NCBI GenBank assembly: GCA_052118065.1
Contig: JBQKHY010000001.1
Coordinates: forward strand, 1-64,000
From: Ruminococcoides sp052118065
Lineage (GTDB): Bacteria > Bacillota > Clostridia > Oscillospirales > Acutalibacteraceae
DNA length: 64,000 nucleotides
Direction: 5' to 3'
Below, in pieces: positions 33,067-41,064 of this stretch. How positions within the stretch are numbered: the first letter of the stretch is position 1; each line of letters opens with the position of its first letter. The notes under the pieces were generated by a model. That model was not told where the DNA came from. It ran no database searches and saw only the letters and a program-made list of their open reading frames with translations. Position numbers and translations under genes: made by a program.

Positions 33067-34390
33067 ATTTATTTTTAATGTTGTTTAACATTACATTTAC
33101 CATAAATTTATTTTTGTCGTTCATAATTTGTGTCACACCGTTGTATTTTTCTGCAACACTTTCCATTGATAAAATCCCAACACCACTTTTTACTTTTTTA
33201 GTGGATATATATTTGTCATTTTCTTTTTCAATATAACCGTCAAAATTGTTGCTGGAAACTATGTACAATCTGTTGTTTAAAAAATCTACTTTTAAGTTAA
33301 AGTATTTTTCATTTTCTTCAGAATTACTGCCTCTTATTGCATTGTCACAAATATTACCCAGTAAATTACATAAATCAAAGTCTGATATTAAAATATCTTC
33401 AGGTATATTTATATTCCAGTTAGTTTTAATGTTTTCGTTATTAGCAATATTGTTGTAGTAGTTTAGTAGTGCATTTATAGAACTTTGGAAACAATATTTT
33501 TTAGGTGATTGAATATTTAACTTTTCTTCATATAAACTAAGATGTTTTTTTATTTCATCAATATTGCCTTCATTTGCAAGTATGTTCATCATATGTATTG
33601 AATGTTTAAAGTCGTGTCTTAGCTTTGAGGTTTCTTCCATATAGTCCTGAAGATTTTTGTATTGGCTATTATGAATTTCAAGAATATGATTTTTTTCTTC
33701 AATCTTGTTTGTTTCCGTAATATTTTTACTGATGGTGTAGAATAGCCATAATATTGCTATGTACAATATAAATGCTACAATAAACATAGCAATTGCAATA
33801 GGAAACACCCTACCTACATGCATAGTTTTGTAATATTTAGGAACTGAATATATAGTTAATGCAGTCAATAGAATAGGAAATATAATTGCAGTATTCCATA
33901 CTTTTGGAATGTCAATGTTGTCAATCATCCATGAATATTGATTAGACATAAAATATAGTAACATCAATCCAAATAAGAAGGTAAATCCCAGCTGAAACAA
34001 ATCATATTCTATTGTGTTGTATTCAGGGGAAAGAGTAGGATTTAATACACAGTCACACATATAAGCAAAGAAACTTGCAAATGAACACAAACAACATATG
34101 CTTGTTACTACAAATATTTGTTTAGAAATACTTGTAGTTGTTGTAAAGTGATAAACAATAAAACATACCATAATTGTGGGTAGTAAAACAATATTTAAAT
34201 TATTAATATTAAAAAGGTTGGTTATTATTGAGCAAAGAGAAATTACAACAAAATTCCCTAAAAGAACTATCATTCCCGTTTTTTTAACAGAAAATTTCAG
34301 TTTGTTTCTCATTGGCAAGTAGCACATTATAGATGAGGGTAGTAGGATAATATAATACAAAAATCCTCGTAAAAATGAGTCAATAGTCAA
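33065..34390 (-). CDS. AgrC-type sensor histidine kinase (GHKL)
   Basis: A 441-residue sensor with six or seven N-terminal membrane helices (to about 225), a dimerisation helix with the phospho-acceptor His in KLRHDFKHS (near 265), and a C-terminal GHKL ATPase (N box LGNICDNAIRGS near 347, G box SGVGILSM near 405). This is the class that senses peptides or small molecules and pairs with LytTR regulators. The start is TTG at 34390, 6 bp after a GGAGGT that overlaps the stop of the regulator gene, giving translational coupling. An ATG in another frame (ATGCTTTGA) is not used for this protein. Confidence 0.88.
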   Translation of the reverse strand: MTIDSFLRGFLYYIILLPSSIMCYLPMRNKLKFSVKKTGMIVLLGNFVVISLCSIITNLFNINNLNIVLLPTIMVCFIVYHFTTTTSISKQIFVVTSICCLCSFASFFAYMCDCVLNPTLSPEYNTIEYDLFQLGFTFLFGLMLLYFMSNQYSWMIDNIDIPKVWNTAIIFPILLTALTIYSVPKYYKTMHVGRVFPIAIAMFIVAFILYIAILWLFYTISKNITETNKIEEKNHILEIHNSQYKNLQDYMEETSKLRHDFKHSIHMMNILANEGNIDEIKKHLSLYEEKLNIQSPKKYCFQSSINALLNYYNNIANNENIKTNWNINIPEDILISDFDLCNLLGNICDNAIRGSNSEENEKYFNLKVDFLNNRLYIVSSNNFDGYIEKENDKYISTKKVKSGVGILSMESVAEKYNGVTQIMNDKNKFMVNVMLNNIKNK

Positions 34391-34402
34391 AGCATTTACC
34401 TC

Positions 34403-35131
34403 CTATATATTTGATGTTTTTCTTAGCTTGTTAAAAATATAATTGTTTATTTTATTTTCAATATTTTTCTTTTCTCTCACTTTAATAGGAAAGATAGAGC
34501 CGTTTTTAAGGTGACAGTTTGAATTATCAATTTTCTCTAAATAGTCAATATTGATTATGATACCTCTGTTAATTTGTATCAATTCTTCAAATTTCTTTGT
34601 TTCATCAATAAATTTATTTAGTGTCATTCTAATCCTTAGTTGGGTATTGTCACTTAATGTAAGCACAAGGTAATGGGCATCAGACTCACAAGAAACAATA
34701 TCCTTGATTTTTACTTTAATATTTTTCTTGTCACAAACAACCTCTATATAATGTGAAATGTCAGGTAGTATAGCAATACTGTCATCAAGCACATGAAAAA
34801 TATTTTCCTTTTCATATGGTTTGGTAATGTAGTGAAAAGCATGAACAGAAAAAGCCTCTGCCATAAAGTCACTGCTTGTGGTTACAAATATAAGGATAAT
34901 GTCTTTGTTAATTTCTCTAAGTTTCTTTGCAAGGTCAATACCGTTAATTGCAGACATATAAATATCAATAAAGCAGATGTTGTAATTATTATCAAAGCAG
35001 TTTAAAAACACATTGCCGTCATTATAATAATCAATATCTATTTTAATATTGTTATTATTGCCGTATTCAATACAAGTATCTTTAAGAATATCATATTGAC
35101 ATCTTTCATCATCAATTATAGCAATTTTCAT
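34403..35131 (-). CDS. LytTR-family response regulator
   Basis: A 242-residue regulator: receiver domain 1-120 (acidic pocket DDE at 7-9, phospho-acceptor D56 in CFIDIYMS, Lys in ITKPYE), then a LytTR DNA-binding domain about 130-235 (ending ...PIKVREKKNIENKINNYIF). LytTR proteins bind pairs of direct repeats upstream of promoters. Exactly such a pair lies in the divergent intergenic region (35203-35242). Its own promoter was not clear. It is first in the operon with the kinase. Confidence 0.9.
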   Translation of the reverse strand: MKIAIIDDERCQYDILKDTCIEYGNNNNIKIDIDYYNDGNVFLNCFDNNYNICFIDIYMSAINGIDLAKKLREINKDIILIFVTTSSDFMAEAFSVHAFHYITKPYEKENIFHVLDDSIAILPDISHYIEVVCDKKNIKVKIKDIVSCESDAHYLVLTLSDNTQLRIRMTLNKFIDETKKFEELIQINRGIIINIDYLEKIDNSNCHLKNGSIFPIKVREKKNIENKINNYIFNKLRKTSNI

Positions 35132-35202
35132 TTGTACTCCTTATTATTACTTTTAGTATGTTATAAGTTAATTGTATCATAAAAAAATAATTTTTTATAG
35201 TC

Positions 35203-35242
35203 CCAAAATTGCGTTTATGCCAGAAATTTGACGATTATGCCA
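35203..35242 (+). promoter_or_regulatory. 20-bp direct repeat, candidate LytTR operator
   Basis: Two tandem 20-bp half-sites with 14 of 20 identical positions (core CG-N-TTATGCCA), ending 5 bp upstream of the -35 at 35248. Tandem direct repeats about two turns apart just upstream of the -35 is the standard arrangement for LytTR activators. Confidence 0.65.
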
Positions 35243-35247
35243 ATATG

Positions 35248-35276
35248 TTGACTTATATATGGTTGTTATGTATAAT
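35248..35276 (+). promoter_or_regulatory. Promoter of the TM2/lipoprotein unit
   Basis: TTGACT, 17 bp, TATAAT, about 30 bp upstream of the TM2 gene. Confidence 0.75.
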
Positions 35277-35306
35277 AAAATTATAAAATTTAAGGAGGTA
35301 AACAAT

Positions 35307-35534
35307 ATGTCAAAAACATCGGCAATTTTACTTACATTTTTCTTAGGTGGTCTTGGAGTACACAGATTTATGACAGGTAAAATCGGTACAGGCGTTATTT
35401 GGTTAATTACCGGTGGTGTATTCGGTATCGGCTGGTTAGTTGATTTAATCAAAGTTTGTATGGGTACTTTTCAGGATAAAAATGGAAAAAATTGGGTTGT
35501 AGAAGAAACAAATTATAATACAACTACTAACTGA
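35307..35534 (+). CDS. TM2-domain membrane protein
   Basis: A 75-residue protein consisting almost only of a TM2 domain: two helices joined by a short loop with the GGLGVHRFMTGKIGTGV motif and a WLVDLIKV segment. These proteins are widespread but of unknown function. The ATG at 35307 follows AAGGAGG; earlier in-frame starts lie in the promoter. It is 19 bp ahead of a lipoprotein gene and driven by a promoter with a LytTR-like direct repeat. Confidence 0.88.
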   Translation: MSKTSAILLTFFLGGLGVHRFMTGKIGTGVIWLITGGVFGIGWLVDLIKVCMGTFQDKNGKNWVVEETNYNTTTN

Positions 35535-35553
35535 TAGTGAGAGGTAATGCTTT

Positions 35554-36060
35554 ATGAAAAAGAATATTAGTATTAAAGGTTTAGTCCTATTATTGGCTCT
35601 TTGCCTAGTAGGTTCATTTGCAATGTATGGTTGTGGCAGTGATGATAAGTCTAGTTCAAAGTCTGACACCGGTGTATCCGATACTGCTGACAAAACTTCT
35701 GATGACTCAGATAGTTTAGATGACAGTGATGCTGATGCACAGGTAGCTGATATTACCGGTGAATGGGTACTTGATGCTATTGTTGATGCTGACGGTAACT
35801 CTCAGACATTGGAAGAATATTGTGCAGCACAGGGTGTTGACACTCAGGGTCTTGATGCTACATATACATTTGAAGAGGACGGCACAGTGGTAGGTGCTGT
35901 TGGTGGTATCGGTGTAGAAGGTACTTACGAATTTGACGGCGAAAAGGTTACTTCTACAATTAACAACTCTACTTCTGTTTTTGTTTATAATGAAGATGAT
36001 GATACACTTAGTTCCTCTGATGAAAACACAGGTATCACAAGTGTAATGGTAAGAAAGTAA
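35554..36060 (+). CDS. Small secreted lipoprotein, unknown function
   Basis: A 168-residue lipoprotein: signal peptide about 1-26 with lipobox AMYGC (Cys27), an acidic Ser/Asp-rich spacer (about 30-65), then a small beta domain (DITGEWVLDAI..., TYTFEEDGTVV..., GTYEFDGEKV) that looks like a lipocalin- or DUF-type calycin fragment used by many Firmicute lipoproteins. Function unknown. Probably the second gene of the TM2 unit and thus a target of the neighbouring LytTR regulator (inference). Confidence 0.8.
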   Translation: MKKNISIKGLVLLLALCLVGSFAMYGCGSDDKSSSKSDTGVSDTADKTSDDSDSLDDSDADAQVADITGEWVLDAIVDADGNSQTLEEYCAAQGVDTQGLDATYTFEEDGTVVGAVGGIGVEGTYEFDGEKVTSTINNSTSVFVYNEDDDTLSSSDENTGITSVMVRK

Positions 36061-36107
36061 TTTAGCAATTAACTATATAAAGTTTTCACATTAAATCCCT
36101 TTCAATT

Positions 36108-36146
36108 AAGAGAACACTATAATTTTTTGTAGTGTTCTCTTCTTTT
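36108..36146 (+). terminator. Terminator after the lipoprotein gene
   Basis: AAGAGAACACTA/TAGTGTTCTCTT stem followed by CTTTTG. Confidence 0.85.
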
Positions 36147-36203
36147 GTAAAGTTATTCACTAATTACTCTTCATGTCATACTATGCTTAATAGGAGGTAT
36201 GAT

Positions 36204-36701
36204 ATGAAAAATTTTAATCCACTTTGTTATGTTGTGAACCATTCACCAAGTGCAGTAGCTTGTGTTTACGGTAGTGAAAATTACAGTGATATTAAGGGTA
36301 AAGTTCTGTTTTATCAGTTAAGAAATTGCGTAATTGTCAGGGTAGAGGTGATAGGATTACCAAAGTGCAACAATGTGTGTGAAAGTCCTATATTTGCATT
36401 TCATATTCATAATGGGGATGAATGTACCGGTGATAAATCCGATTCGTTTAAAAATTCCGGTACTCATTATAACCCAAACGATTGCAAACATCCCTATCAT
36501 GCAGGAGATATACCACCACTAATGGGTACTAAGGGAATAGCATTTTCTGTTTTTATGACAGATAGGTTTACTGTAAAAGAAATTATAGGCAAAACAGTGA
36601 TAATTCACTTATGTCCTGATGACTTTGTTACTCAACCTTCCGGTAATTCAGGAGAAAAAATAGCTTGTGGTGTTATAAAACATAATTGTAATAAGAGATA
36701 A
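36204..36701 (+). CDS. Cu/Zn superoxide dismutase-like protein
   Basis: A 165-residue protein of the SodC fold. All metal ligands are visible: H67 and H69 (FAFHIHNG), H88 (GTHYNP), H96, H99 and D102 (KHPYHAGD) and H135 (VIIHLC). The structural Cys pair (C59, C155) is present and the closing ACGVI motif is at 154-158. At the place of the active-site Arg of classical enzymes (before xACGVI) there is Lys152. No signal peptide, so it appears cytoplasmic, unlike most bacterial SodC. The ATG at 36204 follows TAGGAGG; longer in-frame extensions are rejected. Activity is uncertain. Confidence 0.85.
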   Translation: MKNFNPLCYVVNHSPSAVACVYGSENYSDIKGKVLFYQLRNCVIVRVEVIGLPKCNNVCESPIFAFHIHNGDECTGDKSDSFKNSGTHYNPNDCKHPYHAGDIPPLMGTKGIAFSVFMTDRFTVKEIIGKTVIIHLCPDDFVTQPSGNSGEKIACGVIKHNCNKR

Positions 36702-36705
36702 AAAT

Positions 36706-36745
36706 AACCGACCTAAGTTTAATTGAAAACTAAGGTCGGTTTCTT
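36706..36745. terminator. Terminator between convergent genes
   Basis: AACCGACCT...AGGTCGGTT stem with T-rich flanks, between the SOD-like gene and the minus-strand 73-aa gene. Confidence 0.75.
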
Positions 36746-36753
36746 ATATAAAT

Positions 36754-36975
36754 TTATTGTAGATAAAAACTCATTTTGTCATCAGAAATTTTCACTACTA
36801 TATTTTTGTCAATTTCATTAAAGAAATTTTTAATAGCAGTATAAACCTCATCATCAGGTTTTTCATCAAAGTTAAAATATTGACCTCCACAACTGTCGTG
36901 AAAATGTAAATATAGGTCAAAATCATTAGAAACAATGTCCTTTATCTTCTTTGCAACATCATATGTTATTATCAT
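36754..36975 (-). CDS. Small protein of unknown function (73 aa)
   Basis: A compact 73-residue soluble protein with a conspicuous HFHDSCGGQYF motif (about 24-34) that could bind metal or nucleotide, flanked by a helix (VAKKIKDIVS) and an amphipathic helix (AIKNFFNEI). The family is not certain. A good ribosome-binding site (GAGGTGAT) precedes the ATG at 36975. Monocistronic. Confidence 0.7.
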   Translation of the reverse strand: MIITYDVAKKIKDIVSNDFDLYLHFHDSCGGQYFNFDEKPDDEVYTAIKNFFNEIDKNIVVKISDDKMSFYLQ

Positions 36976-37020
36976 AAAATCACCTCAGAAAAATATTTTA
37001 AAAAATTTTTTATAAATTAT

Positions 37021-37049
37021 GTAACCTTTTTTGCTTTTGAAAAGTGTTA
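37021..37049 (+). promoter_or_regulatory. Promoter-like motif, copy 1
   Basis: GTAAC, 17 bp, AGTGTTA, in front of the degraded Ig-like gene remnant. Same pattern at 38044 and 38138. Could be a promoter of an alternative (ECF-like) sigma factor; no sigma gene is in the window. Confidence 0.4.
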
Positions 37050-37167
37050 TTTATGAAAGTAATTAAAATATAAAAGAATTCTTGTTAAACACTTTCTAAT
37101 TAACATTATATGTTTGATAAAATTTTTGTCAAACAAATCTTTTCATAAAGAAGGGAATAATTATTAA

Positions 37168-37248
37168 GGTGTAACAAAGCTTACATTCAAAATCACCTTT
37201 GCCGATAAGTCAGTTTACACAAATAGTGTAAATGTTTCAGTTATATAA
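37168..37248 (+). pseudogene. C-terminal remnant of an Ig-like secreted protein
   Basis: An open frame of 26 codons ending in TAA reads G-V-T-K-L-TFKITFADKSVYTNSVNVSVI, matching the last residues of the two intact proteins downstream (STKFTFTIKFSDGSTFNY... and ALFNYTIHFADGSSY...). Just upstream, AAGAAGGGAATAATTATT resembles the ribosome-binding site and start of the 38231 gene (AAGAAGGGCAAAATTATG) with the ATG changed. So promoter, leader and tail of a third paralog remain, with about 400 codons deleted. Confidence 0.75.
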
Positions 37249-37287
37249 TTCCTAAAATTTCGATATAACCAAATTTCAATTTTCTCC

Positions 37288-37326
37288 CAAAAGGCTCTGA
37301 CTATTTTAGTCAGAGTCTTTTACCTT
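37288..37326 (+). terminator. Terminator after the remnant
   Basis: AAAAGGCTCTGACT with AGTCAGAGTCTTTT, then ACCTTTTG. It still closes the deleted gene's transcription unit. Confidence 0.8.
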
Positions 37327-37436
37327 TTGTATGCTAAAAAATAATGAGAAAATTTGTACATTTTACCTATATTATTTTTCTTTTCTAAGGAGTATAATCA
37401 CTGTAATATTTCAATAGAGAAATATTTTGAAAGTTT

Positions 37437-37465
37437 GCAACACTTTTCCTTTTTGAAAAGTATTA
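37437..37465 (+). promoter_or_regulatory. Inverted repeat / promoter-like motif, copy 2
   Basis: GCAAC, 17 bp, AGTATTA; also an inverted repeat ACTTTTC/GAAAAGT. It lies only about 19 bp from the ATG at 37484, too close for a normal promoter plus ribosome-binding site, so a structural or operator role is as likely. Confidence 0.35.
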
Positions 37466-37483
37466 CTAGAGGAAGGTGATTTT

Positions 37484-37957
37484 ATGAGTAAAAGTAAAAA
37501 AATTTTTCGTTTTGTATTTTGTGGAATTTTATGTGTAGCTATACTATTATCAATGACCTACCTAGGTGCTGTTTTAATTGAGAAATATCATGCTGACACC
37601 ACTTGTGGTAACGGTGATGATATTGCCTCTAGGTGGGTAAGCAGTGATGATGCTATCAGCATCGATGTAGACTCTGATACTTTCCCTACAATGACAGATA
37701 CATATAATATGACGAAAATTTACGGTGAAGAATTTTGTTATGTTCCTAAAGATAACAATAAATTCTCACTAAAAAAGGAAATTGATACTTCGGATAATAA
37801 TACAACCGATATTCAGTATAAGGATATTGCTGAGGGTACATATGAATATAATTCTGAAACAGATGTAAATAAGGCAAAAGTTAAGTTTACAAAAATCAAT
37901 AACAAAAAGTATGATTATCTTCTAAACAAAGAATATACTTTCAGCAAAGATTGGTAA
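37484..37957 (+). CDS. Single-pass membrane-anchored protein, unknown function
   Basis: A 157-residue protein with a basic N-terminus, one hydrophobic helix (about 10-32) and an extracellular domain of ~120 residues rich in Asp, Lys and Thr. The domain has a beta-type pattern (SRWVSSDDAISIDV..., EGTYEYNSE...) somewhat like the calycin-type domain of the lipoprotein at 35554. Family not recognised. The ribosome-binding site is AGGAAGG. A terminator follows. Confidence 0.65.
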   Translation: MSKSKKIFRFVFCGILCVAILLSMTYLGAVLIEKYHADTTCGNGDDIASRWVSSDDAISIDVDSDTFPTMTDTYNMTKIYGEEFCYVPKDNNKFSLKKEIDTSDNNTTDIQYKDIAEGTYEYNSETDVNKAKVKFTKINNKKYDYLLNKEYTFSKDW

Positions 37958-37974
37958 TTATACAGTTCATAGAC

Positions 37975-38008
37975 AAAAGCCCTGACTATAAAAGTTAGGG
38001 CTTTTTGT
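37975..38008 (+). terminator. Terminator after the 37484 gene
   Basis: AAAAGCCCTGACT with AGTTAGGGCTTTT, loop ATAAA, T run. Confidence 0.85.
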
Positions 38009-38043
38009 GTCCATAAATAAATTTCAATTTTTTATAATTTTAT

Positions 38044-38072
38044 GTAACCTTTTAGGTTTTTAAAAAGTGTTA
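38044..38072 (+). promoter_or_regulatory. Promoter-like motif, copy 3
   Basis: GTAAC, 17 bp, AGTGTTA, followed by TATATGAAAGCAGTTAA. It is duplicated 94 bp downstream (38138), including the following AGCAGTTAAYAAGCTTAAAA. Confidence 0.5.
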
Positions 38073-38137
38073 TATATGAAAGCAGTTAATAAGCTTAAAA
38101 TAAATTTTGAAAATATTTCAAAAAAATAATTTTTTAT

Positions 38138-38166
38138 GTAATCTTTTGTGAAGTTACAGAGTGTTA
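38138..38166 (+). promoter_or_regulatory. Promoter-like motif, copy 4
   Basis: GTAAT, 17 bp, AGTGTTA, about 65 bp upstream of the 38231 gene. Part of a tandem duplication with copy 3. Confidence 0.5.
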
Positions 38167-38230
38167 TATATGTAAGCAGTTAACAAGCTTAAAAAGATGA
38201 TTCAATTTTGAAAAAAAGAAGGGCAAAATT

Positions 38231-39535
38231 ATGAAAAAACTACTAGCAATTATTTTAACCGTTGTTTGTATTATTCCAACAATGGCAGTATCATTTAGCG
38301 TATCAGCTAAAGCAGCATCAAATCAAGTGAAAACAACTAATGTTTCACTTTATCAGTATGGCGAAAGTACTTATACAGTAAATAAGTCAAAGTCAACTCA
38401 AAAGTACAGTTACAGTTACACAGTTAGCAATAACAATGGAAAAAACATTGTTGTTGCAAAGAATGACTCAAAATCAAAACTTCAGTTAACTGTAGGTGGT
38501 AACAAGGTAACTTCATCAACAAAACCTGTTATTACAGTTTATTATAAGCAAGGTAAAAAGAAAGTTAATGTACAGAAGTTTAATGTAACAGTTAAGCAGT
38601 TTAGACCAACAGATACATTTGTTGATGTTGACAAAACAGTTAATTATATTGTAGATTTTCCTGCAAAGACAAGTGACCTATCTATTAAAGTTACAAATGA
38701 AAGAAAAGCTACTGCTGATGGTAATGTAATTCAAGGTAAGACAGTAGGTACAACTAAAGCAGAGCTTTATCTTAATAAATCATATTTCAGCAACAAGAAG
38801 TGTGTTAAGAGCAACAAAGATGTACTATTAGGTGCATTCAGAATTCGTGCTTGTGAATATAAGCCAAGTATTAAAGAAAATGCTGAAATCTCATTATACT
38901 ATACAAAAGCTTATAACCCATTCTCAGGAATAGATAATATTAGAACATATAATGATGATAAAAATACAGAAGGTAAAAACAGCTTTACTTTTGCAAAGGG
39001 AATTACATCATATATTAATGAGAAAACTCCAGGTTTAAAATATCAGATTGTTGCTAAAAATTCCGGTATTGTTGGCTTATACGGTAACAAAGTTTACTCT
39101 AAATCAGTAGGCAAAACAACTGCTAATATTTATGGTATTCAGTCAGATGGTAAGACTGTAAATTACGGTTCATTACCTGTAAATGTAAAGAAAGTTTCAA
39201 TGGCTAAGATAGCACAGATTAAGTATGAAAACAGTGAATGTGATATTTTTGATCCTTATTACGAAGGCAATGTAACACTTTCACTAAGTAATGTAAAAAC
39301 TTTTAATTCTAAGTATACAATTATGTATAACTTTTTAAATACTAATGGTTTCAGCTTTAACCCATCAAATTATAAGGTTACTTTTAAATGTACAAATCCA
39401 AAGGTTGCATCAGTAAGCAGTAATGGTATTGTTACTGCAAAGAAAGTAGGCTCAACAAAGTTTACTTTCACAATTAAGTTTAGTGACGGTTCTACTTTTA
39501 ACTATGGTTATGAAACAATTACTGTAGAAAAGTAA
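38231..39535 (+). CDS. Secreted protein with Ig-like (BIG2-type) C-terminal domain
   Basis: A 434-residue secreted protein: signal peptide about 1-27 (MKKLLAIILTVVCII..., cleavage near VSA), then repeated beta modules rich in Lys, Ser and Asn. The C-terminus carries a BIG2-like Ig domain (NPKVASVSSNGIVTAKKVGS at about 385-404) of the kind found in adhesins and surface proteins. No anchor motif, dockerin or catalytic motif. A paralog follows 46 bp downstream and a deleted one lies upstream, so this is a local expanding family. The two intact copies are probably co-transcribed. Confidence 0.75.
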   Translation: MKKLLAIILTVVCIIPTMAVSFSVSAKAASNQVKTTNVSLYQYGESTYTVNKSKSTQKYSYSYTVSNNNGKNIVVAKNDSKSKLQLTVGGNKVTSSTKPVITVYYKQGKKKVNVQKFNVTVKQFRPTDTFVDVDKTVNYIVDFPAKTSDLSIKVTNERKATADGNVIQGKTVGTTKAELYLNKSYFSNKKCVKSNKDVLLGAFRIRACEYKPSIKENAEISLYYTKAYNPFSGIDNIRTYNDDKNTEGKNSFTFAKGITSYINEKTPGLKYQIVAKNSGIVGLYGNKVYSKSVGKTTANIYGIQSDGKTVNYGSLPVNVKKVSMAKIAQIKYENSECDIFDPYYEGNVTLSLSNVKTFNSKYTIMYNFLNTNGFSFNPSNYKVTFKCTNPKVASVSSNGIVTAKKVGSTKFTFTIKFSDGSTFNYGYETITVEK

Positions 39536-39580
39536 TATGGGTGATTTAGTGTTAATAAAGTAAAGTGAGGATGTAAAATT

Positions 39581-40900
39581 ATGAAAAAGCTATTAGCAAT
39601 TATCTTAGCTATTGTTTGTATTATTCCAACAATGGCAGTATCATTTAGTGTATCTGCTGCTGAAAATGCAAACACAGTAGTAACAAAGAATGTTTCAGTA
39701 TATAGATGTCAGGAAAATGTAATTAATATTAAGAAAACAACTGAACAGAAAAAATTTAAGTTCAGTTATTCAGTTAGCAACAACAAGGATAAATATATTT
39801 TTGTTGATGATAATAATAATAGTAGTGAATATACACTTTGGTACAGTGGTTTAAAGGTAACCGGTAATACAAAGCCTGTTATTACAGTTTACTATATGAA
39901 TGGCAAAACTAAAGTTGTTGTAAATAAGTATGTTGTAACTGTTAGACAGTATAGAATGGACGATATTCTTATGAATGTTCGTGATAAGAGAACTGTTGAA
40001 AACAACTTTACATCAGGTGGTTATGACTCAAATGTAAAGGGTTGTACTTCTTATGAAATTGACAACAAAAAGGTTGCCTCATTTAACACAGAATCAACAG
40101 GCTACAGTAACAGAAATTATGTTTATGGCAAGGCAAAGGGTACAACAAAGGTTAAGGTTTATCTAACAAAAACATTCCTAAAGAATATGGATGCTTTTAA
40201 GTCATATAAGAGATTACTTCTTACTACTTTTACTGTAAAGGTTGGTAACTACCCACCATATATTAAAAATAGTTATAAGAATTTTAATATGAATTATTAC
40301 AGTAAAGCAGATTGTGGTTATGCACTATCTTATTCTGATGCAAATATCAATATCAATAATATGGTTGGTAACGATAAGCCAAATGCAAGATATTCTATTA
40401 CAACTAACGGTAAAAAAGTAGTTAAACTTGTTGGCAGAAACCTAATTTCTACAGCAGTAGGTAGGTCAACATATACTGTATATGCTACTATTAGCAGTAA
40501 GAAATATAAGGTAGGTAACTTTACAGTTAATGTAAGAGATAACAACAAGATGGTTGATTATGCCCTAATGAATTTAAATGAAAATTGTCCTGAATATTAC
40601 GGAGAACCTTCAGTATTTGGTACAAAGAACAGTATCAGCATGAATACCAATGATAAATATGAAACTAAGAATGAAATCTTAGATGCCTTTGCATTTAACG
40701 GTTATACAGGTGTTTATTTTGCACCATCTGATTATACCATCACTTATGGCGTTGATAAGGACAGCACAGACATTATTTCAATTGATAACGACGGTGTTGT
40801 AACTGCTCTGAAATCCGGTTCAGCTTTGTTTAACTATACTATCCATTTTGCAGACGGCTCATCATATAAAAGTTATCAGGTTTCTGTTGAAATTAATTGA
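39581..40900 (+). CDS. Secreted protein with Ig-like C-terminal domain (paralog)
   Basis: A 439-residue paralog of the preceding gene, with an almost identical signal peptide (MKKLLAIILAIVCII...), a similar central SVSNNKDKYI/KPVITVYYMNGK module, and a C-terminal Ig-like domain ending ISIDNDGVVTALKSGSALF then HFADGSS. The body has diverged strongly from the first copy while the signal peptide DNA is nearly the same. Exported; role unknown, perhaps binding of polymer or host surface. Confidence 0.75.
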   Translation: MKKLLAIILAIVCIIPTMAVSFSVSAAENANTVVTKNVSVYRCQENVINIKKTTEQKKFKFSYSVSNNKDKYIFVDDNNNSSEYTLWYSGLKVTGNTKPVITVYYMNGKTKVVVNKYVVTVRQYRMDDILMNVRDKRTVENNFTSGGYDSNVKGCTSYEIDNKKVASFNTESTGYSNRNYVYGKAKGTTKVKVYLTKTFLKNMDAFKSYKRLLLTTFTVKVGNYPPYIKNSYKNFNMNYYSKADCGYALSYSDANININNMVGNDKPNARYSITTNGKKVVKLVGRNLISTAVGRSTYTVYATISSKKYKVGNFTVNVRDNNKMVDYALMNLNENCPEYYGEPSVFGTKNSISMNTNDKYETKNEILDAFAFNGYTGVYFAPSDYTITYGVDKDSTDIISIDNDGVVTALKSGSALFNYTIHFADGSSYKSYQVSVEIN

Positions 40901-41032
40901 TAATTTTAGTTAAACATTGAATTGCTAATATTATTTTTATTGAATTCTATGTTTGATATTTAATATTTAATTTATATTTTGTATTCAGTGTGTAATATTC
41001 AATGTTTATTTTTAATATCTAATACCTAATAT

Positions 41033-41064
41033 AAAAGCTCTGACAACAATTGTCAGGGCTTTTG
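41033..41064 (+). terminator. Terminator after the Ig-like pair
   Basis: AAAAGCTCTGACAA/TTGTCAGGGCTTTT stem, then GTTGT; 133 bp after the last stop. Confidence 0.75.

Noticed and set aside
36132..36203. Longer N-terminus of the SOD-like protein
   Set aside because: The extension would overlap the upstream terminator and lacks a ribosome-binding site, whereas the ATG at 36204 follows TAGGAGG.
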